Shown piece after piece: positions 25,211 to 32,589 of a stretch of 64,000 nt of DNA (its first letter is position 1; each line of letters starts with the position of its first letter). The translations under genes were made by a program, and so were the position numbers. The notes beneath the pieces are model-generated. The model did not search any database. It was not told where the DNA came from and saw only the letters and a program-made list of their open reading frames with translations. The DNA is from Nonomuraea sp. PA05 (GTDB lineage: Bacteria > Actinomycetota > Actinomycetes > Streptosporangiales > Streptosporangiaceae). The stretch spans positions 1-64,000 of the forward strand of contig NZ_VSEY01000021.1 of the NCBI RefSeq assembly GCF_008086045.1. Reading direction: 5' to 3'.

Positions 25211-25486
25211 GACCCCTACCGTAGCTTATCTGGATCGCACGTTCAAAAAAAACCGCTCCGCGTCACTTTCCGGCGGTCAGCCGGCTTCCGCTCGGAGTTC
25301 TGAGGCCGGTGAGCTGCAAGATCGACGCTGTTTGGGCCCGTGACCCGCTTCCTTCTACGGCCCAGTCCGCCACGACGGCGATGATGTCCGCTTCAGCCTC
25401 GACCACCGGCCCAGCGCACCGGCCGACACCCATGCACCGCAAGACGGCTTCCGGGCAACACGCCACCCGGTTTCGCCTCCAGAAGG
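25211..25486. other. Gene-free stretch in element
   Basis: Upstream region of the TetR gene with an A-run (25245-25252) and no supported gene. A minus-strand frame of 79 codons (25263-25502) lacks family resemblance and crosses the terminator, so I leave it out. Confidence 0.45.
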
Positions 25487-25513
25487 GTAGTGAGGGCGAC
25501 ACTCCCTCACTAC
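25487..25513 (-). terminator. Terminator of the coiled-coil gene
   Basis: A 10-bp perfect stem GTAGTGAGGG/CCCTCACTAC with a 7-base loop starts 11 bp beyond the stop at 25524 on the minus strand. Confidence 0.75.
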
Positions 25514-25523
25514 GCTTCCTCGG

Positions 25524-26204
25524 TCAGCCGCGGTCGGGTCCCTCGGGTTCCTCGATTGCCCATTCACTGATCGCTCTCCGGAGTGCCCTGATCGGGGCGT
25601 TCAGTTGGTCCAACTCTGCCTGAGCGACCTTCATCTGGTCGGATCGAAACCGTACTGCCCTGCCGAACCAGAAGGGTCCGGCGGCACTTGTGAAGGCGCC
25701 GAGCCCCTTGTCCCTGAACCTGTTCCATTGATCCAGGAAGGCGAGGATGGCACTCCGCGTCGCCTCGTTGTCCACTGTCTCCAGGGCCTCGGATGTCAGG
25801 TTGATCATGGCGAGTATTCTCGGCTTGGCGGCCTCAAGGGCAGCCGCCAGCGTCTCGGCGGACATGCCAACGTTCAGATCAGCCCTGGCGAAGAGGTTGT
25901 GAAACTCGGTATGCGTCTCCTCGGCAACTACGACCACCCGGCGCGCCAGAGCCAGCCTTTCCTGACGCGCGGCTTCTGCCCGTTCGTGCCGGCTCTCCGT
26001 CATCTGCTGGCGTTGTAACCGGACCTGTTCCTCGGCCGCTCTCGCCTGTCGCTCAGCGAGCTCCGCCGCTTGGCGGGCCGCGGTCGCCGATTCTTTCGCG
26101 CTGCGTGCCTGCGCCCACGCGGCCCGGGTCTGCCATACGGCGACGCCGACCGCGACCGAAGCGACGAACGAGCCAGCGAGGGCGATCCAATCGGAGACCT
26201 CCAT
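25524..26204 (-). CDS. Single-pass membrane protein with coiled coil
   Basis: The 226-residue protein has an N-terminal transmembrane helix (residues 6-26, WIALAGSFVASVAVGVAVW). Next comes a long Ala/Glu/Gln/Arg coiled coil (about 30-100), then a globular helical C-terminal domain. Such small membrane-coiled-coil proteins are common in actinobacterial accessory DNA, and none has a proven role. It starts at ATG 26204 and has its own terminator. It sits beside a DUF1963 gene in the same direction, separated by 199 bp. Confidence 0.75.
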   Translation of the reverse strand: MEVSDWIALAGSFVASVAVGVAVWQTRAAWAQARSAKESATAARQAAELAERQARAAEEQVRLQRQQMTESRHERAEAARQERLALARRVVVVAEETHTEFHNLFARADLNVGMSAETLAAALEAAKPRILAMINLTSEALETVDNEATRSAILAFLDQWNRFRDKGLGAFTSAAGPFWFGRAVRFRSDQMKVAQAELDQLNAPIRALRRAISEWAIEEPEGPDRG

Positions 26205-26403
26205 GGCCGTACATCATCACCCAGCGACCCTGAGGGCACTACCTCCTTGTGTTCGTCGCGGATGGCCAGTTGCTTCATCAGAAGCATGGTGACGGAATGT
26301 CACCCTCACTGACATCAACTTGTCGCCAGCCACTGCCAAGAACCGGCTCTGGCTCGCTTTCGATGATCAGCTACGCAGGGTGATGCCGAGTCTGGGCGGG
26401 ACG

Positions 26404-27198
26404 TCAGTGGCCCTGGACGTCGAAGACGGTCTTGGAGAAGTCGCGGGTAGCGAGGTGGTCCCGGCGTATGCCCCAGATGATGTGTGCCCCGTCGCCCCAG
26501 ATCATGTGGTCCGTCTCGTCCAGTTGCAGGAGTAGCACCCACTGGCGGGCTTCGGCATAGAACGACTCCTCGCCGTACCAGCCCGCACCCTGAGCTTCGG
26601 CGGCGACGGCCTCGAACGGCGACTGCAGAACCATGGCGTGGCCGCCGACCTGGTGCCGTGAGCCATGGTGGCGATGCCCGTACTCGCCGACCACTTCCAT
26701 GAATTCACGTCCGGCCGACACATGCCTCCACACCGCCGCAACCACCGCCGAGTCGCCGCCAAAGGCTTCCGCGAGCTCCGGCTGGACATTGTCCGGCCAG
26801 GTGAGCACCGTTCGCGCGGTAAGCAACTCCTCCGGATGAACCCAGCCTTCGGACTGCCGAAGCGTGGGCGTCCCAGCAGGCACATAGATCACGGCATCGC
26901 CGTCACCCTCGAACTCGACGAAGAACAGCAGCGCGCCGTCCCCGGGTAGCTCGATGTCGACCTCATACGCGGCCAGTCGCGCGCAGTCGAGGGTGGCGAC
27001 GAGCGACAGCGGCCGCGAACTCGGACCGACCGGCCAAGGCGCACCTTCCGGTAGGTCCGCGGCTCCGCCCAGTCGCCCGACCACCAGCTGGTCATCCTTG
27101 GCGATCGACAGCTGGATCGCCGGACGCAACAACGCGAGCAGTCGGTCAGCTGTGTCGGCGGGCAGATGGGCTCGGGCGAGGTCGGCGAAGTTCGTCAT
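26404..27198 (-). CDS. DUF1963 (YwqG-like) protein
   Basis: A 264-residue soluble protein of the YwqG/DUF1963 family. GRLGGAADLPEGAPWPVG (about residue 42-59) is the family hallmark. It is followed by PLSLVATLDCARLA, LPGDGALLFFVEFEGDGDAVIYVPAG (in two strands), GYGHRHHGSRHQVGGHAM near 175 and LLLQLDETDHMIWGDGAHIIWGI at the end. The family is linked by context to polymorphic toxin immunity or antitoxin-like roles, but no partner toxin is adjacent. Start ATG 27198. Confidence 0.82.
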   Translation of the reverse strand: MTNFADLARAHLPADTADRLLALLRPAIQLSIAKDDQLVVGRLGGAADLPEGAPWPVGPSSRPLSLVATLDCARLAAYEVDIELPGDGALLFFVEFEGDGDAVIYVPAGTPTLRQSEGWVHPEELLTARTVLTWPDNVQPELAEAFGGDSAVVAAVWRHVSAGREFMEVVGEYGHRHHGSRHQVGGHAMVLQSPFEAVAAEAQGAGWYGEESFYAEARQWVLLLQLDETDHMIWGDGAHIIWGIRRDHLATRDFSKTVFDVQGH

Positions 27199-27338
27199 GC
27201 CCGGGGATCATGCCACGGTGCACCGACATCTAGCCCCTTGAGGACGTTCCGCCCGCGCCCTGCATCAGGCTGGGGCCAGCGGGAGTTCCTAGCACTGCTT
27301 GTCGTTGTCGCGATCTTGTAACGGGCCTCACATGGAGA
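27199..27338. other. Intergenic in element
   Basis: No gene is seen; the frame of the following fragment stays open into this stretch but does not look like protein before about 27333. Confidence 0.4.
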
Positions 27339-27575
27339 TGGCCGCTCGTCAACGATCTGACCAGCGCTCTGCTCCAGCAGAATCAACTCGACGAGGCCTG
27401 CGTGTTGATCACCGAAGCGGTGCACAACACCCGTTCGTTGAGTTCGCTCGTCGTGACCCGGCACCTCACTGAGCTCCGAGCCCAGCTACAGGCGCACCAC
27501 GGTCACCAAGGGGCCGCTGACTGCCTCGACGTCCTGGAAGACGCACATCGCGAGCGATGCTGGTTGTACCAGTAA
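27339..27575 (+). pseudogene. C-terminal fragment of an actinobacterial regulator with TPR-like repeats
   Basis: About 78 codons, starting without a start codon (WPLVNDLTSALLQQNQLDEA...), read into a stop at 27573. The Leu/Ala helical pairs (ACVLITEAVHNTRSLSS, RHLTELRAQLQAHHG) look like the last repeats of the XRE-type regulator that usually precedes a Nudix gene in streptomycetes. The N-terminal HTH part is missing, so it is a remnant. It ends 11 bp before the Nudix start, with an AAGGAGG ribosome site overlapping its stop. Confidence 0.6.
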
Positions 27576-27586
27576 GGAGGCGCCCC

Positions 27587-28316
27587 GTGAGCTCCGACGC
27601 TCCGCTCTACGAACGTGATCCTGAAGCATGGAACGCCTACCTGGCCGAAGGCAACGCCCGCCAGGCCCGTAAGCGCGTCGGCACCGATGCGCTCATTCGG
27701 GACGAGCACGGCCGAGTCCTGCTTGTGGACCCCGTCTACAAGCCCGACTGGGATCTCCCCGGTGGCATGGCGGAGAACAACGAACCGCCGGCCGCCGCCG
27801 CACGGCGCGAGGTCAAGGAGGAACTGGGACTCGACCTCGAGATCCGTAGTGCTCTCGTGGTCGACTGGGTGCCGCCACACGGCCCCCCGGGACGACTCCT
27901 TGATGTTCATCTTCGACGGTGGAGTGCTTGAGCCCGCCCAGATCGCGGATCTGCACATCGTGGACTCCGAACTGCAGGACTTCCGATTCGCTGCTCCAAC
28001 TGAGATGGCCGGCCTCCTGCGGCCCTATGTGTGGCGGCGCGTGCAGGCGGCACTCGGCGCACTGCGAGGAAGCTTCCCCACCTACTGCGAGAACGGATAC
28101 TCGCTGGTCAGCCCACGGTTCCGCCGAGAAGGACGAGATACCAGCTCACCGGCTCCCGGCAGGGCCATCGGTCACGAGGGAGGAAACCACGAGGGGGCCA
28201 CCCGCCCCTCGCGCTCTCTACTTCACGTGGTCAGACTGGGCTTGGCCCACACCGGCGCCCCGCACTTGTCCCAGACCACGTGCCGGTTGGCATCCAGATG
28301 CCCCCAGCAGGTCTGA
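27587..28316 (+). pseudogene. Nudix hydrolase with a frameshift
   Basis: GTG 27587 (MSSDAPLYERDPEAW) opens a Nudix protein with WDLPGGMAENNEPPAAAARREVKEELGLDL, a complete Nudix box in residues 60-90 (quoted part by part). After WVPPHGP the frame shifts at a run of six C near 27885 and ends early at 27931. The family continues in another frame (MFIFDGGVLEPAQIADLHIV ... TEMAGLLRPYVWRR), which stays open to 28316; homology probably ends near 28110. Deleting one C restores one protein. It is either a true pseudogene or a homopolymer sequencing error. Confidence 0.75.
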
Positions 28317-28608
28317 ACACCCACACGTCGCCCAGGACCGAACTGTCGGTCTTGCAGCCGCCCTGGGGTGCGCGCACCTCGAATGGTCCGCGCGCGTCGA
28401 GCTTGTTGTCGTTCATCCAGACCGCTTTGTAGACGCGACCGCCGGTCTTCGCATCGCAGACCTTGACCGTTGATCGGTCTGGTGGCACGGTCACCTTGCC
28501 GTCGCCGCTGCTGGTCTGCCAGCCGGCAGCGGTCCCTGCGTATGCCGCCGGTGCCAGCGCCAGGGCACCTGCCAGCATGGTGGTAACCGTGCATGTCCGT
28601 CCTACCAT
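28231..28608 (-). CDS. Small secreted protein
   Basis: A 125-residue protein with a Sec signal peptide (MVGRTCTVTTMLAGALALAPAAYA, cleavage after AYA near residue 24). The mature part has three Cys (in KVCDAKT, GGCKTD and RRCGPS), Trp and Gly, resembling small actinomycete exported proteins of unknown role. GGGAGAACGA precedes the ATG. It is in the tRNA-Pro element. I do not recognise a family with certainty. Confidence 0.65.
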   Translation of the reverse strand: MVGRTCTVTTMLAGALALAPAAYAGTAAGWQTSSGDGKVTVPPDRSTVKVCDAKTGGRVYKAVWMNDNKLDARGPFEVRAPQGGCKTDSSVLGDVWVFRPAGGIWMPTGTWSGTSAGRRCGPSPV

Positions 28609-28684
28609 TCGTTCTCCCGTCTCCTGGTTTTCGCGGATCAGAGAGGCTAACTTTAAGTAATCAATCAACTTCGCCAAGTGCTGG

Positions 28685-28900
28685 ATGGTCATGAAGCGTC
28701 CCTCGGTGGTCCGTTTGCAGGCATTTCTGAGCATGCGAATCCGGCATGCCCGCACCGTTCCGAGCCGGGGGGCATCAGCTGTGGAATGGGTGATCATCAC
28801 CGCCATCATCGCCGGAGTGGCTCTTGGGCTAGTGACCGTGATCAAGACTGCGGTAGAGAGCCGCCAGACCGAAATCGTCACCAAACTGAACGGCGAGTAG
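28685..28900 (+). CDS. Flp/TadE-like pilin-type small membrane protein
   Basis: A 71-residue protein with a basic leader (residues 1-28), then the class III prepilin-like site RGASAVEWVIITAIIAG and one hydrophobic helix, ending in a short charged tail. This is the layout of Flp-type pilins (Gly before a hydrophobic segment with Glu at +5). No tad secretion genes are nearby, so it may be an orphan. Start ATG 28685 or 28691. It is antisense to, and probably replaced, the 3' part of the integrase gene. Confidence 0.6.
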   Translation: MVMKRPSVVRLQAFLSMRIRHARTVPSRGASAVEWVIITAIIAGVALGLVTVIKTAVESRQTEIVTKLNGE

Positions 28901-28965
28901 GCCATAGCGCCAGAGCCGCCCGGGAGAACCGTCAGGCTCACAGCCATATCTCCGCAGTAAAGGCG

Positions 28966-29393
28966 AGAAGACATCTTCTTCAGGGCCGCCACCCATTCCC
29001 GTACATGTTCGGGAAGAATGCCGATCATCCGCATCTCGCCGAACTCGGGGATCAGATGCTTGTGGATGACGTACGTGTAGCTCTGCCGAGTGGTGGCCTC
29101 GATCTCGTGGTTTGGCAGCCACGGCTCCAGTACGTAGCGCTTGAACGTCTGCCGTCCACGCCCGGGATCTTCCAGCCGTCCTTCCGCGACCTTGGACTCG
29201 GCGTTCTGCCATGCCTTGTCGGCCGTCTTTTTGTTGGAGAAGGTGCCCGCTGACTTCTCCAGCCCCTTCATGTCCCAGTAGTAGGCGGTGTAGCGAACCT
29301 TTCCGTCCTTGCCCGCCCGCTTCCGCGAGTAGCCCGCGCTTCCAGATCACCTCTTTGATCGTTTGACCGTCATACTCGCCGTCACCGATGGGG
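28966..29393 (-). pseudogene. Tyrosine recombinase remnant (integrase N-terminal part)
   Basis: The reading (VRYTAYYWDMKGLEKSAGTF, SNKKTADKAWQNAESKVAEG) matches the arm-binding AP2-like domain. RYVLEPWLPNHEIEATTRQS, YTYVIHKHLIPEFGEMRMIG, ILPEHVREWVAALKKM matches the core-binding SAM-like domain of actinobacterial phage-type integrases. The N-terminus (GQTIKEVIWKRG) is in another frame, so there is a frameshift near 29330. The catalytic domain with the Arg-His-Arg-Tyr residues is absent beyond 28966. It lies next to attR, as integrases of tRNA-targeting elements do. Confidence 0.78.
29355..29371 (+). repeat. Putative integrase arm site, right
   Basis: TTGATCGTTTGACCGTC differs by one base from 23511-23527 near the left end. 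Confidence 0.45.
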
Positions 29394-29491
29394 ACTGGTG
29401 GTCAGCGGTTGGTACGTCAGAAGCTAGGCCTACCTGCGATTCAACGGAGGATTATCGAGATGGTCAGAGGGTCGGATGAACGCCTCGTGCC

Positions 29492-29536
29492 CGTTCGGGA
29501 CGAAGAGACCGTGGGTTCAAATCCCGCCACCCCGAC
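29492..29536 (+). repeat. attR, truncated tRNA-Pro 3' copy
   Basis: A 45-bp copy of the tRNA-Pro 3' part; the upstream half of the tRNA is missing, so it is not a functional tRNA. Two bases in the variable-loop side differ (AC for GT). Confidence 0.88.
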
Positions 29537-29544
29537 CCAGCTAG

Positions 29545-29575
29545 AAGGCCACTTCCGACCATCGGAAGCGGCCTT
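29545..29575 (+). terminator. Original tRNA-Pro terminator
   Basis: Stem AAGGCC-A-CTTCCG / CGGAAG-C-GGCCTT with a 5-base loop and one mismatch, followed by TTCTCG. It lies 9 bp beyond attR, where the tRNA terminator would be without the element. Confidence 0.7.
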
Positions 29576-30089
29576 TCTCGTTCCCCGGGTCAAATCGCAT
29601 GGCCTTCGCGACACGCTGACCATCGTCGTGAGATCCAGGCCGACCCCCGGCTTGTCCTTCCTGTGTCCGGACGTGACCGGGTTTCCCTTGCTGCCCCGCT
29701 TCCACTGCACAGGCACCGGGTGCGGCGACCATCGGGCAGGATCTCATCGGCGCCCAGGTAGCGGAGTAGCACCTGCCGGCTGCGGCCCAGGACCTCCATG
29801 GGCGCGTCGATGTCCTGGAGGGTCTCTCGCGAGATCCCCGGCAGGTCGTCAGCTGCGGCTTGCTTGCCCGTCGCGCACGGCAGCAGTTCACGGATGAACT
29901 CGGCGGACAGGCACGCGGCGAGCAGCGGCGCGTCGTCGGTGCGGTGCGGGAGTGGAGGCGTTGCCGGCCGCGCGTCAGTACGGACTCGGGGTGATCCCTG
30001 GTCCCCGCTGTACGGTAGGTGACGGCCTATGAGTCGTTTCGCGATGAACGCGGCCGGCGCCGCCCTGGCTTGGCTGGTTCGGGCGGGAG
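29576..30089. other. Stretch without a clear gene
   Basis: Between the element and the next gene I find no supported intact gene. A minus-strand frame (about 30040 to 29737) reads LLAACLSAEFIRELLPCATG and ISRETLQDIDAPMEVLGRSR with plausible composition, but it lacks a start and a family, so it may be a gene remnant. Confidence 0.4.
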
Positions 30090-30590
30090 TCAGATGTGCC
30101 CGTCGGGCTCGAAGAACGCCGCGTAGACCGTGCTCGCCTGGCCGGTCTCGCGCAGGGTGATGGGCGTTCCCGCTCGAAGCTCGCCTCGGGAGAGGATCTC
30201 GAATCCGCGCTGGTCCACCACATCGAAGATCATTCGTTCGGAGGCGTCCACGCACTGGTCGGGCTTCGAGATGACCTGGAAGGGGCCGTGCCCGTCCTCG
30301 CCGGACGACAGGATGGCCGCGTACGGTCCGACCATGGACAGGCGCACGGTCAAGTACCTCTTGCGTCTGGCGATGTAGGTGAACGACACGTCGCAGTTGA
30401 CGTCGGTGTCGTCGGTGACCTCGCCGTTCGCTCTCAGGGTCCGCAGGACGTCCGCGTAGGGCTGACGCGCCGCCATCTCCGTGACGAAGTGCCAGGTCGG
30501 GTTGGCGAGGTCGCCGTAGGTATGGATGAGGCATTCGCGTAAGGCTGCCAAGTGGTCGGGGCGATCCTCGGAGGCTTTCCGGCGCGCCAT
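30090..30590 (-). CDS. Hypothetical protein, 166 aa
   Basis: A soluble protein of mixed alpha/beta composition, beginning MARRKASEDRPDHLAALREC and ending TVYAAFFEPDGHI. There is no signal peptide, membrane helix or motif I recognise. AAAGGAATCCCC lies upstream of ATG 30590 at a longish distance. It sits alone between the mobile element and the cluster. Confidence 0.55.
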   Translation of the reverse strand: MARRKASEDRPDHLAALRECLIHTYGDLANPTWHFVTEMAARQPYADVLRTLRANGEVTDDTDVNCDVSFTYIARRKRYLTVRLSMVGPYAAILSSGEDGHGPFQVISKPDQCVDASERMIFDVVDQRGFEILSRGELRAGTPITLRETGQASTVYAAFFEPDGHI

Positions 30591-30972
30591 CAGTTGGGGG
30601 ATTCCTTTCCGTGGGATCAGCGTGCATCCGGCCCGCGTCGTGTGCGGAGTGGGGCGGTTGGGTCAGCGTAACTCGGCCTTGACACCGTGCTGGGAGAAGA
30701 TCCCGGGTGCCGCAGATCATGAGTCGTAGCCCGGGACGAGATGCCTGCCAGCCACGTCAGAGTGGCCCAGACCAGCCGGGACGGGCCGGCGGCACCGAAC
30801 CCGCCAGGCAAGCAGTCGTGCAAGGGGAAGGGGAATGGTGGCTGGACGGGGGCGGCCGGGCCCGGTTTCCACGGATTACGGCCGTCTGTACCGCGAGATC
30901 AGTGTTTCGCCAGCGGTTGACCGCTGGATTCCGGATCGCTTCGCCCCGCGGGGATCGGTCCGCGCGATTTCC
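30591..30972. other. Intergenic before the cluster
   Basis: No gene is seen in about 380 bp; GC drops toward the right end, where the promoter and operators of the next operon lie. Confidence 0.45.
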
Positions 30973-31017
30973 TTTGACATTCAAATCTTACAGCGATTAG
31001 AGTATTTGAGTATCAAA
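30973..31017. promoter_or_regulatory. MarR-type operator pair and promoter
   Basis: Two perfect TTTGA-N3-TCAAA palindromes lie at 30973-30985 (spacer cat) and 31005-31017 (spacer gta), centres 32 bp apart. A TTGACA -35 (30974-30979) overlaps the first, and TAGAGT (30998-31003, 18-bp spacer) is a plausible -10 between them, so binding would block RNA polymerase. The same arrangement is found at 52123-52167 near the second MarR gene. Confidence 0.72.
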
Positions 31018-31045
31018 GCTTCAGGCGAAGGGAGATCACGGAGCC

Positions 31046-31876
31046 ATGATCCTTGTCACGGGTGCCACAGGCAGCGTCGGCCGTCACGTCGTCGACGGGC
31101 TGCTGAAAGAAGGACAGTTCGTGCGGGCTGTAACCAGGAACCCCGCCACGGCCGGCCTGCCGGCGGCGGTGGAGGTGGTCGAGGGTGACCTGTCCGCCCC
31201 TGAGCACCTGCCACTGGACGGCGTCACCACGGCGTACCTCATCGCGATGGGCGACAACCCGTACGAGGTGGCTCAGACGCTGGCCGACAACGGGGTCAGC
31301 ACGGTCGTGTTCCTGTCGACCAGCGAGGTGCTGGACGACACCGACGAGCAGCCGGGCGCGATCGCGGCCAGGCACGCCGCGTTCGAGGACGCCATCCAGC
31401 GCTCGGGCATGCTCTGGACGTTCCTGCGCCCCAACGAGTTCGCCGGCAACGTCCTGCAGTGGGCGGACCAGGTCAAGGCGGGCGACGTCGTACGCGCCCC
31501 GTACGGCGATGCCTGGTCGGCTCCGATCCACGAGCGCGATGTCGCGGCAGCGGCGGTGCGGGCCCTCGTGGACGACCGGTTCCACGGCGCGAAGCTGGTG
31601 CTCACCGGGCCGGAGGCGATGACCCACCGCGAGCAGCTCGGGCACATCGCGTCGGTGCTCGGGCGGAAGCTGGAGTTCGAGGAGCTCCCGGCGGCCGCCG
31701 TGCGCGAGCGGATGGCGCGGTTCGCGCCGGTGGAGATCGTCGACGCCCTGCTGGGACGGCTGGCCGAGACCGTGGGGAAGCCGACCACGGTGACCAGCAC
31801 GGTCTATCACGTCACGGGCAGGCGCCCGCTCACTTTCCGCGAATGGGTGGCTGAGCACGTGGAGGATTTCCGCTAA
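31046..31876 (+). CDS. NmrA/SDR-a5-like NAD(P)H-binding protein
   Basis: The 276-residue protein has the nucleotide-binding motif VTGATGSVGRHVV at residues 4-16 and a Rossmann fold of the atypical SDR (NmrA/azoreductase TMR-like) group; LRPNEFAGNVLQWADQ near 132 and HERDVAAAAVRALVDD near 162 are typical. The classical SDR Tyr-x3-Lys is missing. It may be a redox sensor or quinone-type reductase. It is the first gene of an operon with a MarR regulator, behind a double MarR operator, which suggests response to the cluster product or another phenolic; that is an inference. Confidence 0.82.
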   Translation: MILVTGATGSVGRHVVDGLLKEGQFVRAVTRNPATAGLPAAVEVVEGDLSAPEHLPLDGVTTAYLIAMGDNPYEVAQTLADNGVSTVVFLSTSEVLDDTDEQPGAIAARHAAFEDAIQRSGMLWTFLRPNEFAGNVLQWADQVKAGDVVRAPYGDAWSAPIHERDVAAAAVRALVDDRFHGAKLVLTGPEAMTHREQLGHIASVLGRKLEFEELPAAAVRERMARFAPVEIVDALLGRLAETVGKPTTVTSTVYHVTGRRPLTFREWVAEHVEDFR

Positions 31877-31885
31877 GCTGCCCGC

Positions 31886-32350
31886 ATGCGCCAGCAACTC
31901 ACCGACGAGCTCATGCTGGCTCTGACCGACCTGCAGAACGCCTCCGAGATGGCCGACGCGGCCATCTCGGAGAGTCTAGGGCTCAACCGCACCGACGCCC
32001 GGTGCGTGGCATATCTGATCACCCGCGGGCCGATGGCCTCGGGGGAGCTCGCGGAGCTGGCGGGTCTCACTCCTGGCTCGCTGACCGTGGCCGTCGACCG
32101 GCTGGAGAAGGCCGGGTTCGCCGAGCGGGTGCGTGACGTGACCGACCGGCGGCGGGTGCTGATCCGTCCCACCGACAAGGCGCGATACGTCGCGCAGCAC
32201 GCCTGGGGGCAGGCGGTGAAGGAGGCCGAGGCGCAGTTCGCCTCCTACACCGACGAGCAGCTCGCCCTTCTCATCGAGTTCGTCCAGGGCCAGGTGGCGC
32301 AGCAGCGGCGCAACGCCGAGCGTATGCGCGAACGGTCGTCCTGGCCGTAG
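31886..32350 (+). CDS. MarR-family regulator A
   Basis: A 154-residue winged-helix regulator. ASGELAELAGLTPGSLTVAVDRL near residue 50-72 is the recognition region and DVTDRRRVLI near 86 the wing. It is a close paralogue of the MarR at 51603-52130 (shared GINRTD/GLNRTD, AERVRD, DRRRV and the spacing of the helices). It is co-transcribed with the NAD(P)H-binding gene (9-bp gap). The stop lies inside a 14-bp tandem repeat (32343-32370). Confidence 0.9.
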   Translation: MRQQLTDELMLALTDLQNASEMADAAISESLGLNRTDARCVAYLITRGPMASGELAELAGLTPGSLTVAVDRLEKAGFAERVRDVTDRRRVLIRPTDKARYVAQHAWGQAVKEAEAQFASYTDEQLALLIEFVQGQVAQQRRNAERMRERSSWP

Positions 32351-32374
32351 AGAGACGGCCGTAGAGAGACGGCC
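32343..32374. repeat. 14-bp tandem duplication over a stop codon
   Basis: GGCCGTAGAGAGAC occurs at 32343-32356 and 32357-32370 and starts a third time (GGCC). The first copy contains the TAG stop of MarR A. Confidence 0.85.
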
Positions 32375-32385
32375 GCAGGGAGGCG

Positions 32386-32589
32386 TCAGTCCTCCAGGCG
32401 GATCGTTCCCGTGGGGCAGCGCCTCGCGGCGGCGCGCACCTTGTCGTGCAGCCCGGCCGGCGGCTCGGCGACGATCACCCGTACGACGCATTCCTCCTCG
32501 TCCTGCCCGAACACCTCGGGCACGGACAGCGCGCACAACCCGCTGCTGCAGCACTTGTCGGGGTCCACGGTGACGCGCATGCCGCTCAC
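32386..32589 (-). CDS. [3Fe-4S] ferredoxin (P450 partner)
   Basis: A small ferredoxin (64-67 residues) of the type paired with bacterial P450s. The cluster Cys are in DKCCSSGLCALS (Cys-x5-Cys) and in RRCPTGTI near the end. The first Cys is followed by an extra Cys where most family members have another residue. GTG 32589 overlaps the P450 stop (GTGA); ATG 32580 is an alternative start. Third gene of the P450-P450-ferredoxin operon; it delivers electrons to one or both P450s. Confidence 0.9.
   Translation of the reverse strand: MSGMRVTVDPDKCCSSGLCALSVPEVFGQDEEECVVRVIVAEPPAGLHDKVRAAARRCPTGTIRLED

Larger units (their letters stand above)
23416..29536. mobile_element. Degenerate integrative element in tRNA-Pro
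   Basis: The element of about 6.1 kb is bounded by 45-bp direct repeats of the tRNA-Pro 3' part (23416-23460 and 29492-29536, two mismatches). An integrase remnant lies next to the right repeat. Extra repeats of (A/G)TTTGACCGTC at 23511-23538 and 29355-29371 look like integrase arm sites. No replication, conjugation or phage genes are seen, and the integrase is broken, so it is no longer autonomous. Cargo genes are listed separately. Codon use and GC are more mixed than in the flanks. Confidence 0.8.

Noticed and set aside
25263..25502. 79-codon minus-strand frame in the element
   Set aside because: It runs through a clear terminator hairpin, has no ribosome site and no family resemblance.
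27615..28316. Separate 233-codon gene overlapping the Nudix gene
   Set aside because: Its useful part is the out-of-frame C-terminal half of the same Nudix protein; the rest is shadow.
28231..29271. One 346-codon protein joining the integrase part and the secreted protein
   Set aside because: The middle section is only the antisense of the pilin-like gene; the two ends belong to different genes that happen to share an open frame.
29492..29536. Second tRNA-Pro gene
   Set aside because: Only the anticodon-to-3' part is present; the acceptor 5' strand and D arm are missing, so it is an att copy.
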